A DNA stretch of 64,000 nucleotides from Micromussa lordhowensis (Eukaryota; Cnidaria; Anthozoa; Scleractinia; Lobophylliidae). Of this stretch, positions 1 through 14,100 are shown one piece after another. The notes below the pieces were generated by a model that worked only from the letters and a program-made list of their open reading frames with translations, ran no database searches and was not told the DNA's origin. A program made the translations under genes and the position numbers. Numbering within the stretch: position 1 is the first letter of the stretch; every line of letters starts with the position of its first letter. The DNA lies in assembly GCA_964020085.1 (NCBI GenBank), contig OZ026600.1, positions 18,324,343 through 18,388,342 on the forward strand, read 5' to 3'.

Positions 1-315
1 AAGGATGTAAACACGTTAACCGAATACTTCTATACTGCATTATGTGTTCCACGCAATGATTAAAATGCCTAGCATAAATCAACAGTCACGCAGCACCACT
101 CTACACTTATGACAAGGAATTTGTTGTCATCTAACATATCGAACATGCATCGTGTTCGGTTGTAAACAGCCAGCTGGTTTACCTCCGGCTAGTTGGGATT
201 TTTAATCAATGTTATGTTCGATTTGAATCATTTGTTTCAGTTGTTTGTTCGGCCCCACTAGCCTTTGTGTTATAAACTGCCGAGGGTAAATATAGGTTAT
301 ACAGACTATATTTTT

Positions 316-469
316 ATTTATTATATGGCTAGCTCCGCGAGCGGGCAAGATGAATCAAATCCTGCGCTGTGATTGGCTACCCGAGCGGGCAAGATGGACC
401 CATCTTGCCCGCTCGGGACTACCCGCCTTGTCCCGCAAGACAAATTTCCCCAAAAGCCATATAATAAAT
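316..469. mobile_element. Foldback MITE with inner 17-bp perfect hairpin
   Basis: The ends ATTTATTATATGGCT and AGCCATATAATAAAT are perfect inverted repeats. Inside, CCCGAGCGGGCAAGATG (380-396) and its complement (401-417) form a second hairpin with a 4-base loop. Confidence 0.75.
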
Positions 470-472
470 CCT

Positions 473-577
473 TTATTGACCAAGCTTGTTCGGTCATGAT
501 GGCTTGATATTAGCCTCGTTCTTTTTTTGCGTGTTTATGGACCTCGACTACGTCTCGGTCCATAAACACGCAAAAAA

Positions 578-610
<33 letters not shown>

Positions 611-625
611 ACACTTGGTCAATAA
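473..625. mobile_element. Foldback MITE, immediately after the previous one
   Basis: The ends TTATTGACCAAG and CTTGGTCAATAA are perfect inverted repeats. A perfect 26-bp stem (518-543 with 557-582) surrounds a 13-base loop. A related remnant is at 35537-35630. Confidence 0.8.
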
Positions 626-1618
626 CCCATACTTATTACAATTTATTGCACACTATAACAGAAGCCAAAGGATGTAATGCAAAAGAGTCAAAGACCCCAT
701 ATTATAGCAGAACATCAATGATACAAAAATATACAAAGTAATAGTTATGGTAATAATAAATAGAAAGATAGATATCGCGAAAAAAAACGTTCCAATACAA
801 TTTTAATCCATAAAAAAATTCTAACTAAAGCTTTAAATATATGAAGCACACAAGCCCTTCCTGGTGACCCAAATACCGAAAACAACGTAACATATTATTC
901 CAACTGCTTCCTAACAGTATAAGGCTTAGAAATTAAACTTGCTGGTTATTGATAGCACCCTTTCAAGTCATCCCCTTGAAATGACCATACCTTGCAGTGT
1001 CTCCCAGTTCGTTTTCTTTGCTGGCATCGAAGAGTTCTCATCTGCGAGTAAAATTTAAATAAAAACAAAGTTTGAGAAACAACATTGTAGATACTCCTAC
1101 GAGTGCTTAAGCTGACAATTCAAATTTTCGGTCAATGAAACAGCAAACTGAGACAGCTGCAAGCATGCTTTCCTTTCGAGCGACTAACTTCGTTTGACAT
1201 GTCCGCCTCCAGCGATATGGGAATTTATGACTGCCAAACAAGGAGAACAGGACAAAACATAACGACACGATATCTTTATGCAGTGCAACAAACATAGTAC
1301 GCGAATCACACCTGACAACCTGAAATCAACCTGTGAAACTGTGAAAAAATACTCGTGACACCTGAATGAATATAATCACAAATGATTACGATTCTGATGA
1401 CCTATACGCCTGTCATTGCATTGCTACACAACCACCCCCATCCCCACCCCCACCCCCATTACCCGCACACCAAATCTTCCCTGTGTGTGGGAGGCACGGA
1501 TTGGACTCTCCAGCCATCTCCGGACACATCTAACCCCGATCTAATTTTCATAGGGTTCTCAGCGGTCATCATCGCCTGCCATAGACGAACATCATCACCA
1601 TTTAAGAAAAAGAAAACA
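626..1618. other. No feature seen
   Basis: Downstream (3') intronic or flanking sequence of TECPR2 with no tectonin exon that I can support. A C-rich stretch lies at about 1432-1460. Confidence 0.35.
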
Positions 1619-1621
1619 TGT

Positions 1622-1691
1622 GCCGTGTTTCTATCGAGTTATAAAAACACGAGTGAAAGTTTGGGAAGACGAGAAATGTTGTGGGAACACG

Positions 1692-1722
<31 letters not shown>

Positions 1723-1772
1723 GAGTTCTCCCAAACTTTCACGAGTGTTTCTATGACTCGATAGGAACACGG
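1622..1772. mobile_element. Foldback MITE
   Basis: The left end CCGTGTTTCTATCGAGTTAT and the right end ACTCGATAGGAACACGG are inverted. Inner arms include GAAAGTTTGGGA and TCCCAAACTTTC. A left-end-like fragment recurs at about 1903-1933. Confidence 0.7.
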
Positions 1773-2140
1773 AGAACATATTTTCTATTTCTTTTAGAAA
1801 ATAACGCGACGAAGAAAAAGAAAAACAACTTGTTTACTTTGATCATCAAAATGTAAATTCTCTTTGTTCGCGCCATCATTACGTCAACAGCTCCTGCTAG
1901 TTCTGTGTTTCTATCGAGTTATAAAAACACGGTTTTAAACCAATCAGCGTGCGTATTTGCTTTGGGTTATTTTCTAAAAGAAGATATTAGACAATAGTGG
2001 AGTGCCATGGGGGCTAAAGATTCCACTCGATTACAACGAATCAGGATACAAGGTGGATTTTTTCCACCAAAAATAACTCAAAAGGTGGAGAGTTTGTCAG
2101 AGGTGGTAGTGGGTGGGGGGATGTTTGCAGCACACACTAC

Positions 2141-5100
2141 CTTTGTACACGTGGATGTTGTTTGTCCTGTCCAAGAACCATGCCGTCCCGTCAAAACAAG
2201 ACACCTGCACAAATCTGGTATCGGTCCGTATAGTCCGCCATCCCCTCCCTGTCGGGCGATCCCGCGAAATCTCTGTTCTTACGAAAACATCACCATTCAA
2301 CTAAAAAGGAAGACAGTTTGTCACGTAAGTCATACAATTGGGCCTTACCCAGCGATCTCGATGGTCTAGGAATTACTTCTTCTCTAATTATTTAGAGGGT
2401 GTTACAAAGGATCTCGTAAACCATATGCAAGGTTAGCCTCCTACGCAGGCGTCTTTGGGCTCGTCACGCAATCGTCACGCACTCTTCCTCCCCACAAACG
2501 TCTGCACAGGGCTATTAACCTGATCACAGCGCACTTCCCGATCACGGTAGCGAATCGAGTCTGAGACACATTTGCGATGTTATGTTTAAATCCCTCTCAA
2601 GAAACTATAGAGTATTTCGCCGTGAAAAAGATGTGTTCGACCTCGGACTGGATTAAACCCGGCATTAGAAAAATTGCACGTATCTACCTAGAAAGCGTTG
2701 CCGTTGACGTGACACACAAAAGCTTGCGTTGTAGTTCTCGTCCCAAGGTAAACTACAAATGAACGAATAGCCCCTCTTTTAGTTCGTCGAGCGAGACCGT
2801 AAATAAACCGCGAGGAAAAAATTCGCGCGGCCATTTTCTTCTCGCGGTTTTCTTTCGCGTCACGCACGATGGATTAAGCGAAGGAGGGATTGCGCAACAG
2901 TCCTGCAGTCAGACTGCTCCATCCGCATTGAGCTTGAGAACAGAGAGTTTCTCTTTTAGTGACTTAGTTGCCCTTACTTTCGGGGAGCCGTTAGTTTGGG
3001 AGTTCTACGGTACCCCTTCTTTTCACATGAAAATGTCCCCCCGAGGGATCACAGCAATTTACCTTTATTCCCCACACCGCTGACCTCTCGACAGTCATGT
3101 AACGCATGTCCTTCTCGACTGGTTGCCATCTCTTTCCCGTTAAATGATTGGCGTTGACTCCTGTTCGAGCGTACGCGTAATTCTTGCGATCAATACACCA
3201 AATGACGTCACCGGTGTCATTGACAGCTATCATTCTCGCTGAGCCCCCGAGCTGAGTCCACGTCACAACCGAGAAATGTGTGGGGCAGTAATAGATTTGA
3301 TCTTGAGTTGTCACGCACCAAATATGGGTGTCGGAGACAGCAACAAACTGGACGTACCCCTGCCCCGGTGCGTAGTATTCGGCCCAGCTGTCCGCAAGTA
3401 GACGCAGGCCTTGCTTAGTCGAGCCTGGGGACCGCGGCAAGGAGCCCGAGCTAGTGGAAGAAAGAGACCTCTCAAGAGGAGGTACATCCTCATAGTTCAC
3501 TACTTCAAGATCACTCATGGTCCTATTTGAGAGACTTCGGGGCCACGAGGCAGCGTCGCTGAGCTCTTCAGCACCCTCCGAGTCTAGGGACACGGGAGGA
3601 GTGCCTTCGGAGTCTGTCTGAGCATCACTGCCAGCTTTCAGTGAAGAAGATGATGATCCGAGACCGGATAAATTCTTGGGTCGGGTTTTTGAACGAGGCG
3701 ATCTCTCCACCGAACCATCCGAGAACGTAGCGTCGGAGATGTTCATCGGTGTGTTTGAATAAATATCTGGCAAGTAGTCGGTGCTGAGGGACTTTTCTGG
3801 GCTGAGCGTGACATCTTCAGCACTGATGTCGACGTTGTCCATTACTGTGCTTGTCGACAGAGACACGGAATCCATACACTCACTGTTGTTAGCTGATAAT
3901 GTGTCTTCAGAAACATTAGTAGAAGAAGGCGATACACTTAGTTCATCCGTCGTTTCTAACGTCGCGTCATCTTGTGGAGCATTACCGATGTCTGCCTCTG
4001 TCACGCAACTGTTTGGAGAACCCGCGCTATGCTCCTCGATACTCGAATTTTCTTGCGTCACGCTTGTCGCACAACTGGAGTCAAGATGGACTTCATGTTT
4101 TTCCTGCGTGCCTTCATTAGTAACGCGAACAATCATTAAATGAGGCTGCGCAGAAGCGTCCTCTCCCTCTCCCCCTGAGTCTTGGTAATTTCCAGAGGAC
4201 GTTACACTGCTTTTTTCACCAGAGTCGAAATCAGACGAGATGTTGGACAGTCTTTTTGACGCGGGATCCGCCGGTTCAAGGGAATCATGACTGCAATCCG
4301 GTGCAGGAGATAGGGAAAAGTCAGTGACATCTCTTGGAGCGTCATTTGTGGCTGGCTGATCTTTGGTGTCGTCATGCGACTCTGGCGATGTTTTGTGGGC
4401 AGAATCTACAATTGGAAAAACAACATTAACGATCACACTTATATAAACCAATATTTATTACTCGCCAAGTGCATCATTCGGCAGGTGATTAATGACAATG
4501 ATATGCAATAGACAGGTGTATGGGGCGCCGTGGCCTCGTGGTTAGTGCGCTCGACTCCGGATCGAGCGCTCCGGGTTGGAGCCCTGGCCGGGGACATTGT
4601 GTTGTGTTCTTGAGGAAGAAACTTTGCTCTCACAGTGCCTCTCTCCACCCAGGTGTATAAATGGGTACAGGCGAATTTAATGCAGGGGGGAACCCTGCGA
4701 TGGACTAGCATCTCATCCAGGGGGGAGTAGAAATACTTCTAGTAGCTTCAAGCGACAGAAACCGAAGATAAGCGCCGGCCTGATGGGTCACTTGGTTCGT
4801 ATGCAGACTTTACATTCACCTAATGGACATATGTATTGACTAGCTTTCGATGTGGCTCAAGAAATAAATATTCCAGCTCATGAAAAAAAAAACATTCTGG
4901 TCTCGGTTCTACTCGGAACGAAATCAAACTGCTAACTGTTTGAACAGTTCTCTAGCCACTCTGGTACCCTACTTCATCGTTCACTGCATGTGGTTTCAGG
5001 AAAATCCATTTGATAACATACCTTTGTTTGCTTTCTTCTTCGATTTTTTAGTTTTTCGAAACACAATTTCCCCAAAATCTTGATGTCGTATATCTTGAAA

Positions 5101-8100
5101 CTTTCTGAATGGGTCAGGTTCGCCAACAGTTTCTATACTGATACTTGCGGAAGAGTCGGTGTTTTCACTCGGGGCAGGATCAGTGATTTCCTCCTGAGAA
5201 ACACATAACAACTGAATCAATCTACAGTTTGTAAAGGCTACTCCACATAATAGTGATAGCACTAGTGTCTACAAACCTTAAAAGGAGTCAGCAGGCATTT
5301 TGCTCAAAGACACGCACCAACGTTTGATAGACTTAAAAAAAGATACCATCTCTCTGAGATTGAGCAGAGATGATAATGGATCCGCGTAGCTTGAATATAA
5401 CGAGGTCAAGCGTTAACATGTAACATGTTAACAAAAAATTCACCAGAGGTTCGAGTAACAAGCAGACGAAAGCTTTGTAGCGAGATTATTTCCATCGCAT
5501 TGCAAACTTCTGTGTGATTATTTTAAATCTCAAAAGAAATCATTTCTAACAACATCGACTGTCGAAAACAAATTTGAAGTTCGTGTGAAACACTTGAAAG
5601 TAATGGTAAAATGGAACTGATGATGAAGTTTTCTGTGTTCGCACAATTTCCCTGAACTTTGAAATTTATTTTCTTGAGTTCCCATGCGAAATTGTTTTTG
5701 GTGTTATTTCAGGAAACTGTTTATATCTTTAGCTTTTAGAAAATACAAAAAAGACTGTAGTATACTTAAAAATATTCTGGTACAAGTTCTTTGTGTATTT
5801 AAAATTGAAATTGCTCCATCTCCCATCGGATTGCGTTTTAAATTGCAACATGCAACACGCTATTATCAAATCAAATACTGAAAAACGGCACGTGCTTCAT
5901 ATTAACACCTAACATACTAAAACGCAAAACACGGCATGTTAGAATTACACGTGCCATGTTCAGTACATGTCACTGGAATGAAACGTTCACTAAAATTCAA
6001 TTCAATTCAATTTTTATTCCTATAATTTTGTATTTTACAATAGACCCTTTCCGATCGATATATTAAAATACTAACTTGGCTCCGAGGCTTAGGGGAATAA
6101 TTAAAACAAAAGAAATCACATCGAGGTTGAAGGATGAATGATTAATTTCTTTTGTTTTATTCCCCCAAGCCTCGGAGCCATGTTAGAATTTTAATATATC
6201 GGAAATGGTCTCTTTCAAGGATTACACAACTCGCATACAGCAAAGCTAATCGAGGCGGGTTACAATCATGTTTAGCAAAAAGTGATTTTAAAAACAGGTC
6301 AGCTAAATGAATAAGATAAAAAAAGTAAATTGATAACACATACATTAACACAAAAGCAACACAAAAAGCAACATAAAACGCCAAATCGTAATACGGTACC
6401 CTTCTACACTGTACACTGAAGCACGCTTTAATAACACGAAACATGCTACAACACTTCTCACGCTTGATCGAAATACAGGAGCATACGAAAACGTAACCCG
6501 CGACATTACGCAGCATGCGATTCTCCGATAGAAAACCTGTTTATGTACATCGTTTGTAAGGCGCACTGGATCATATTCAAATGCGAATTTGCGCCATAGA
6601 AATATTAATTATTAAACCTAAAGAGTAATCTGTGGGAACAAGAGGGTACATGTCCCGGGAGGGAACTCGCATGTGAACTGGTCTGGGATGCTCGTTGAAA
6701 AATCTGAATTAAACGCCTAAAGAACACCAATCTGGGCGTGGCGCAAACTCTATTTGATTCCCTTAATGATACCACTTTTAAACGGAGAATAAGTCAACTC
6801 TCTCTTAACGGACACCTCTATAACACGGACACCTCTATAAGAGGGACACCTGGTGCTGGTCCCGGCCGTTTCTCAGTCACTTTACTGCAACCAAACTCTC
6901 TATAAGACGGACAACGGGCATTTTGAAATGGTCAACGGGCACTTGTAAGGTGCTGAATGTGACCGCAAATTACGATTTAGGGAAGAAAAATTCTTCAATT
7001 ACCAAGTACGTGACTTTTTAAAAAAAGTCATCATTTTGTCCCATTCAAAAAATAACTCAGAGGTGACAACCGAATTGTCTTGTAATCTAAAAATTCCTGG
7101 GGTCGTGTTACGTTGACTCTCTATAGGCCGGACACCTCTCTAAGACGGACAGCTGAGGCCGGTCCCGATGGTGTCTGTCTTAGAGAGTTGATCGTATATT
7201 TCTTCGAGTGCAACCCCACAAGATACCTTGACAGCAAAAGCTAGTGGCGTTTTGTCCTGAACACCCTAAGTGAGACAAAAATGCATGATATACACGCCTA
7301 AGCAAGAAGGCAAGCATCCTCGACCTTTTCATCTAGTAGCCCTCTTCCCGGGGGTACATGCCTTGATATGATCTACATTTCCAGCTAAGAACAAACCTTA
7401 TTGCTTGGTTGTACTTGTAACTTTGACAGCCTATCTTCAGCGGTTGCCTCCTGTTGCTTCTCATTATCCTGCTCTTCATTTTTAAAGCTGCGTTCCAGAA
7501 ACTCCAAAACGTCAAGCAAAGGATTGGCCAGTTTAGGAATCAACGTCAACTTCATCAAGAGCCTCTCCCCTCCCCTCTGCAAAACGTAGATCTCGTGACC
7601 AGCTGTGCTGACGTCTACAATGTCACCCAGGTTGTCATGGTAACCAACCAGGGCACAGGGGGACGTGTCAAGAACCCACAGGCGGGACACATCCCACGTG
7701 ACAAAGAACTGCCCGTGGTAAAGTCGCAGGGGGCCGAACTGAGCTTGGAAGTCGGCGGGAAGTGCTGTGAAACAGGGCGGAGGGGGATTTAAAATTGTAA
7801 TACCCGGGGGGTTTTCATTGGTCAAACCCTTGTACATAAGGGTAGCAGAAACCTTGCCGTTGATATCAGCAGTCCATAATCTGAGGCCTGGCCGGGAGGT
7901 GTAAACATCTGGTGACTTCTTCATCTTGTCGTCGGATGTCCCTCTTGTAGGGGGGTAAAATAAGGCACCATATTGTCCAGGGCTAAGTAACAAGAGTGCT
8001 ATAGTTAAAATTATGGACCGTTTATGCCCAAACTTGATCCTCATCTAATTTGCACAATATAATGTAAAACCTAGTTCGTATAGTGTGATCGTCCGGGTGG

Positions 8101-11100
8101 GGGTAGTTCTGAGTAGTGTTTGTCAGTCGATGATGTTATACGTTTGGTCCATTGAAAGTGATTGGTCACTTCAGCCATGATGGTATTGGCTGAAAGACTC
8201 GTGTAAAGTTTGTCATCAGTCATTGGTCAGTTTCGATCCGTCTTTTGTTTAGTCAAGTTGCTTGGTTTGAGGTCCGTGTATAGTTAGTCAAATTAAGTCG
8301 GTCTGTTAGAAGTCCGTTTGTCGGTTTCGTTTGCGTCGTGGATAAGTCGTTTGTAAGGCGCCGGTAGTTGTTGGCATCTGTTAAGAGGCGTTTGTTGTAA
8401 GTTAGTGCCAGCTTTTTTGTACAACATATTTTGTACAAAAAATTGCCATCATTTGAGTGTGTAAGCATGTATTTAAACCAGCTCTACTTTTCTTTGCTTT
8501 TGCAATATTGTTAATTTTCACCTTCCAAACCCTCAGTGAAAACAGTTGATCAAGAAATGACCCTTTTTATTCTCCCTCTCCACGTTTTGAGTTGCTATTA
8601 GTATTAACAACTTCTTTGAAGAAGACAGTCTAGAAATGACAAAGATTACAAAACAACAATTTTTAGACCTTTTTCTTTCTTTCTGCCCAACTTGAGTGGC
8701 CTTCTCATTATGGAAATCCCACAGAACAGTTCTTTTCTCAGAAGAAATCAACAGAGCTTCCCATGAATACGACAGCTGGACGATAGGACTTGGTTCTTGT
8801 AACAACATGGCTGTCTGGGTCAACCCCTAGTGAGTAAAAATATATCTGGATCATTGCCAAGGAGCTTGAATAAACACACTGAATCCACAACAGTGGACAA
8901 AAGTCCTTGGGACACTAATGAAATGCGCCACGAATTGTCTGTGTTGTACAACTGAAGTTTGAAAAAGCAATGCAATCTGTGAAAATGCATTGCTATCCCC
9001 GCTGTTATCTGTCGAAAATTATAATTCTGAAATCCAAATGTAAACATGTACCTGCAGATGGCGTAGTGCGTGCACAAAACAAGTGCGAGAAACGCAAGCG
9101 TTTTACCTACCGGGGAGGGGACACGAAAAAATGTAACAGGCACCGTAAAAGTTTTCAAAAATGACGAATAACTTTAAAAACACGTGCACGTTACCACTAC
9201 ATTTTATGTTATGAAATGGAAGTGGCAAGCCTATTAAACACGTGATTAGTTTCTGGTTGTGAGGAAAAGCTATTTAGACCGTATTTTAGCAGAACCAGAG
9301 GAAGGCTGTCAGAGATGCTAAAAGCGCTTTTGCAATGATTTGTTTTTTTAAGGATACCAAAAACTGTTTTTATGTTACCTTTTACTAGATCGTTATAAAT
9401 GTGTTTGCTTTTCTGTATGTAAAGGCGAATTCTAAGGAAATCTGTAAGGAAATCCTTTCCTTCTTATTTTTGGAAAAGTGCTGATGTCAGCATTTTTGTT
9501 GAGATTCAAGGCTACTTATCCCAAAAAAATGAGTGCCTACCCCCATTTTTCTTTGTGGATTCCAATAGCCCTTGCAAAAATCTACGTTTTTCAACATGGT
9601 CCTAACCTGGCACAAAACCTTTGTATTTAGCAGGCAACATCCTTAAGCTGATCCAGGATTAGTGAGAATTTCGATTTCAGTTTTGTAACTTTGCAGTGGG
9701 GATTTCTGTTTATAAATGTTATTTGCCCTTCGGTGTTGAGTTTGAATAATCTCAAACTACACAAAAATAAGCAGTGAAAAACATTTTTATAAAAGAAAAA
9801 GTCATACTAATTGATTGACTTTTAGAGCGGTTTTCAATTGAGTGTCGAAAGTAATCAGGCAATAACTTTGGTTTTGGTGTTTACTGCGGTTTGAGATTGG
9901 CTGAGTAGTCTAATTCAAGGTGAGTAATTGGTTTGGTTTTTGTTTTACGACACTCAATTGAAAACCGCTCTTATCCTGGGTTAGCGTTAACCAGCTATTG
10001 AAAATCACGGCCCTGGTGATTAGGATTACTACTTGGTAATACTCCACCTGGACAGGATGGTACGCCTTCAGGTGTTTTGATTTTAAAAATTAAGCAAAGA
10101 CAATCACCAAAGCTCATTCCCCAGATATATCCCCCAGCCCCCCGGATCTGCGATCTCATGTGCTAACTACAAGCACAGAGCCATACCAGTTTCCACTACT
10201 TTACGGAAATTAACCGTTAAAATTTTTCAGAACTACTCAGAAACCCAGGAAAGGAGACTTTTGGGAAGGGCCTTCCCCTATAGTCATTGTCACGTGAATC
10301 GTTGACATGAAACGTTGAATTTACCATTTGCAAAACAGTCAAGTACTGTACATTTAAATCCTTGATGCACATCTGAACTAGCTATTAGACTAATTGAAAG
10401 TAACCTCAGTCATGCCTTGCTCAGTCTTTTGCAAAACAAGGGAGAATTTCCTTTCCAAACAAAATTTAGAGCATACACATTGGAAAAATGACCAGTAAAT
10501 TCAATAAATACCTCTTGGAACTTAATAACAGTAACATAAACTTTGCCAAGAACATCTCCACTGTAGAGTAGTTCACCATCGGGGGACCATTCCAGGCAGG
10601 TCACTGGACTGTTATGTGCACCAGTAACATGCATTGTCTGAGGCTGTGTAGGAGAAAGAAGATCTCATTTTACCACTTGCTTCTTACAGGGTCCTCGGTA
10701 TCAAGCACCAGTCACAGCCAAAAACTGTCTAGTAGGTCAGTGTATGCTGGCTATTCAACATCACTAGATTACACTTCAAACCTCTGGCTGCAACCACCTC
10801 TCGTCGGTGACCAGTTTTCCAAAATACCAAGAGTTTCCAAGTCAAATCAGACTATATTTCGAACCTCCTGTAAGTGACCACCTCTCGTATTATCAACTGT
10901 GACCACTTTTTGACTTAAAAGTTTGAAATTTCTTTTGTTTCTAACCTCCCTTAAGCAACCACTTGACAGATAATAGGGCGTAAATTGGATAATAAGGTGT
11001 TGTAACATTTTCCCATTCCTGGGTAGTACAAGAGAGGAAAACTCTCAATGGGAAGTACAGGAGTTTTACTACAAACTTTTAGGACAACCCTGTACTCATC

Positions 11101-14100
11101 AAGAATATTACTATTATATTAAGACTATTAACATCACTAAGGAACAAAATACAATTAAGAAAGTTATTTTCTTTAGACACAGAGTCATCATGGTAAAAAT
11201 CTCTAAATACCCACGGCCAAGCATAAACAACATACTAGTTTCATTTTAGCTACAAAGTTACCAGCAAATTAGCAAGCTGTTGCTAAGCTGTAAAAGAACT
11301 GGTTCATGCTTTTAGCTGTGCATTATATTAAGTTATGGATGCACTTGACTTGTGAAGTTTGACGAGCACTCGGGAAACTGCAATTGCTCTTAACAGCACC
11401 TCAAGCAACTTTTACGCTTGTCTTGTGCTCTCCAAACTTTCAGTGTGCATCCATAACTCAATATACACACGCTATAAGCATAAGCTAAATCTTAAATAAT
11501 ATTATCTCTAGATTTATTTTTCAGAAACCTTAACACTTGATATTTCCTACCTTGCCAAATCCTTGTGATGCCAGCACAAAGGTAAAGATGGTAACCAAAC
11601 CACTGTTGAAGCCTACAGCTGTGTAACTGTGGGCAGGTAATAGCCGTATACACTTGGCTTTCTCATGAGTGACCTAAAGAGTCCCAATAAAAACGAGAAT
11701 TAAAATAGCCTTGTCATAAAGTAGTGATGTACACAAGTTAAATCAGAGATCAAGCATACAAGAATACACTGATATGTAACAAGCAAGGCACAAAATGAGG
11801 TTGATGCAGAATAATGGAATAACTTTTATTTATACACATGGTAAAAACTTCAGGTCTCATTGCAAAACTCTGAAAAGCTAAACCCATTAGAAAAAATTAA
11901 CTTACATCCAGCTTGTAAGATTGCCAACAAACTCTAAGAAAGTTTTAAAATAGGTCTAGATTTTTTAAATATTATAATTATAAATAAGATTTCAAAACTT
12001 TCTTAGAGTACATGTATGTTCTTGGTACTTTAGTTGACAAATAATTTCTTGTGAATAAGTGCACTAAGCTAGGTTGTTGCTATTAAGCTAAGCAACAATC
12101 AAGGCAATCAACGTTTTAATCTCTCTCTCATACAGTAATGTTTTTCATTGCTAATGTTTGGTGGAGTTCTAGATTAGTTGACATCAAGCTGAAGACCAGA
12201 AAATGTTAACAGAAAACCTCAGTGAAAAGTAACAACACTGAAATCAAAATTCACACTAATCTGAGATTTCACCAGCCAACGCACTGTTAATTGCTTTTCT
12301 GTCTCATTAATTAATGTGCAGTAAAAAGTTTCGTTCATGGGAGAGTTTAATTGATAAAATGAGCATTAGTTAATATTGGAATATCCTAAATAACATTAAG
12401 TTTCAAATGATACACAGGAAAAATGTTGAGCAAACCTCTGATGGCAGCCTTGACAGCCTTCTACAAGTCCGATCATACAGGAGGATAATTCCTAAATTTG
12501 TCCCGAGCACAATAGCATCAAATGACACATCCAGACAGGTGTACTCAATGGTCAAGGATTTAAAATTTTCCTGCGCTCTCTCTCTCAAAGCATGAAAAAG
12601 ATTTTTTACTCCATGTTCCTTGGTTTTTTCCCACACATGGCCCATTAAATTTTTGGGACCAAACTGCACCTTGTGTGGCAGAGCATCTAGGAGATGACTC
12701 AGTGGTTCTAATTCTGCCAAAACAATATCTCTTCCTATAAGGAATTCTGTCAAGAAAACAAATATGGGTTTAATATTAAAGGGTATAGACAATGCAGTAG
12801 ACAATTTGAAGAATACCTGAGAATGGGTTACAGCTTAAGTAAAACTATTTGAAACATGGGGGTTCCCTCTAGGAGACCTGAACTATGCATGCTTGGACCT
12901 TATATTCGTTTTACAACTTTCGACTGTTTTAACAATTAGTCATCTAGAGATTGATGGCTGCATGGCTCAGCAGCCCACAAGTTGTGATGGGTCGTTAAAG
13001 AAAGAGGAAGAGGTATACTTTAGGGGGTCAATGGCTTGGCAACTTTCCAGTCACAGTGAATGTTTAAAGAACCAGAAAGGTACATATTTACGTGGCTTGA
13101 TGACTGACTGTGACTGTCCAGTTGCAGTGTCAATATTATAAATGAACGAGAAAGATACATATTTTAATAGCTTGACAGCTCATGACTTGCCAGTAGTGGT
13201 GTCAGTCATCAAAAAACCGGAAGATTATATACTGTGTGCTTCGACTGAAAGGCAGCTTGCCAGTCATGGTGAATATTAAAGAACGAGAAAGGTATATGTT
13301 AATTGCATGTACATGTAGTTCAAATTGAAAGTCAATGCTAAAACTCAACGACGGAATGACAATAGTTTGAATACCAATAGTTTGGTCACCAGAGATACAC
13401 GATAGGATTCTGCAAATCAGTGTGCTCATGATTAAAGCAATCTAGTGCACCGTTGGTGGCCACAACACTTCGCCTGATAGTGTGAGAATAGTGAGAACAT
13501 TCCGTGTGGGTTACACCACAAATCTTTGGCATGGCCTTTAAATTTTGCAGCGTACCAGTGTATGATTGGAGTTTGTGGCGTATATAGTAGCATGCACATT
13601 AATATTTGTGTAACTATGTAAGGCGACTTGGTGGGATAACTATGGTTTCTTAACTTCTCTTTATTCCCCATTTTATCCTGTATTGAATACTGTACCCTGG
13701 CTGAAAACAGTCCAAAGCTTCCCAGTGAACATAATACGAAGAAAAGTGGGCTTATTTGAGCAGAGAGGATACCAGAGGGTTTTTGTGTTGTTGGTTTTTT
13801 TTTTCATGGCAAAGCCACAAACAGTGAGCAGCAAAGATGTAATCATTGGTGCGCAATTTAAAAAGCCTTATCTTCTGCATGGAAGTCTTGCAGAATACAT
13901 ACATACATTACTTTCTTTACCCTCGGATTTTAGAGTAGCTTATGCAGCTAATATCTTCGAGCATTTAACCATTAGATGACAGATAGACCACCACACCGGG
14001 AACTACGTCCCCTACTCTTTTCGAACAGTGTGCGGGTTCTTTTACGTCCCACAGAATGCACCCTGGAGGAACAGACTGACAAGTGGACCTCAGCCAGCTT

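Noticed and set aside
4439..4711. 90-codon minus ORF beginning MLVHRRV, with a similar one at 51519-51842
   Set aside because: Both are antisense readings of the same SINE body.
13985..14070. Stretch CACACCGGGAACTACGTCCC with TTTACGTCCCACAGAATG
   Set aside because: Looks like a repeated element fragment, but I could not find a second copy or ends in this window.
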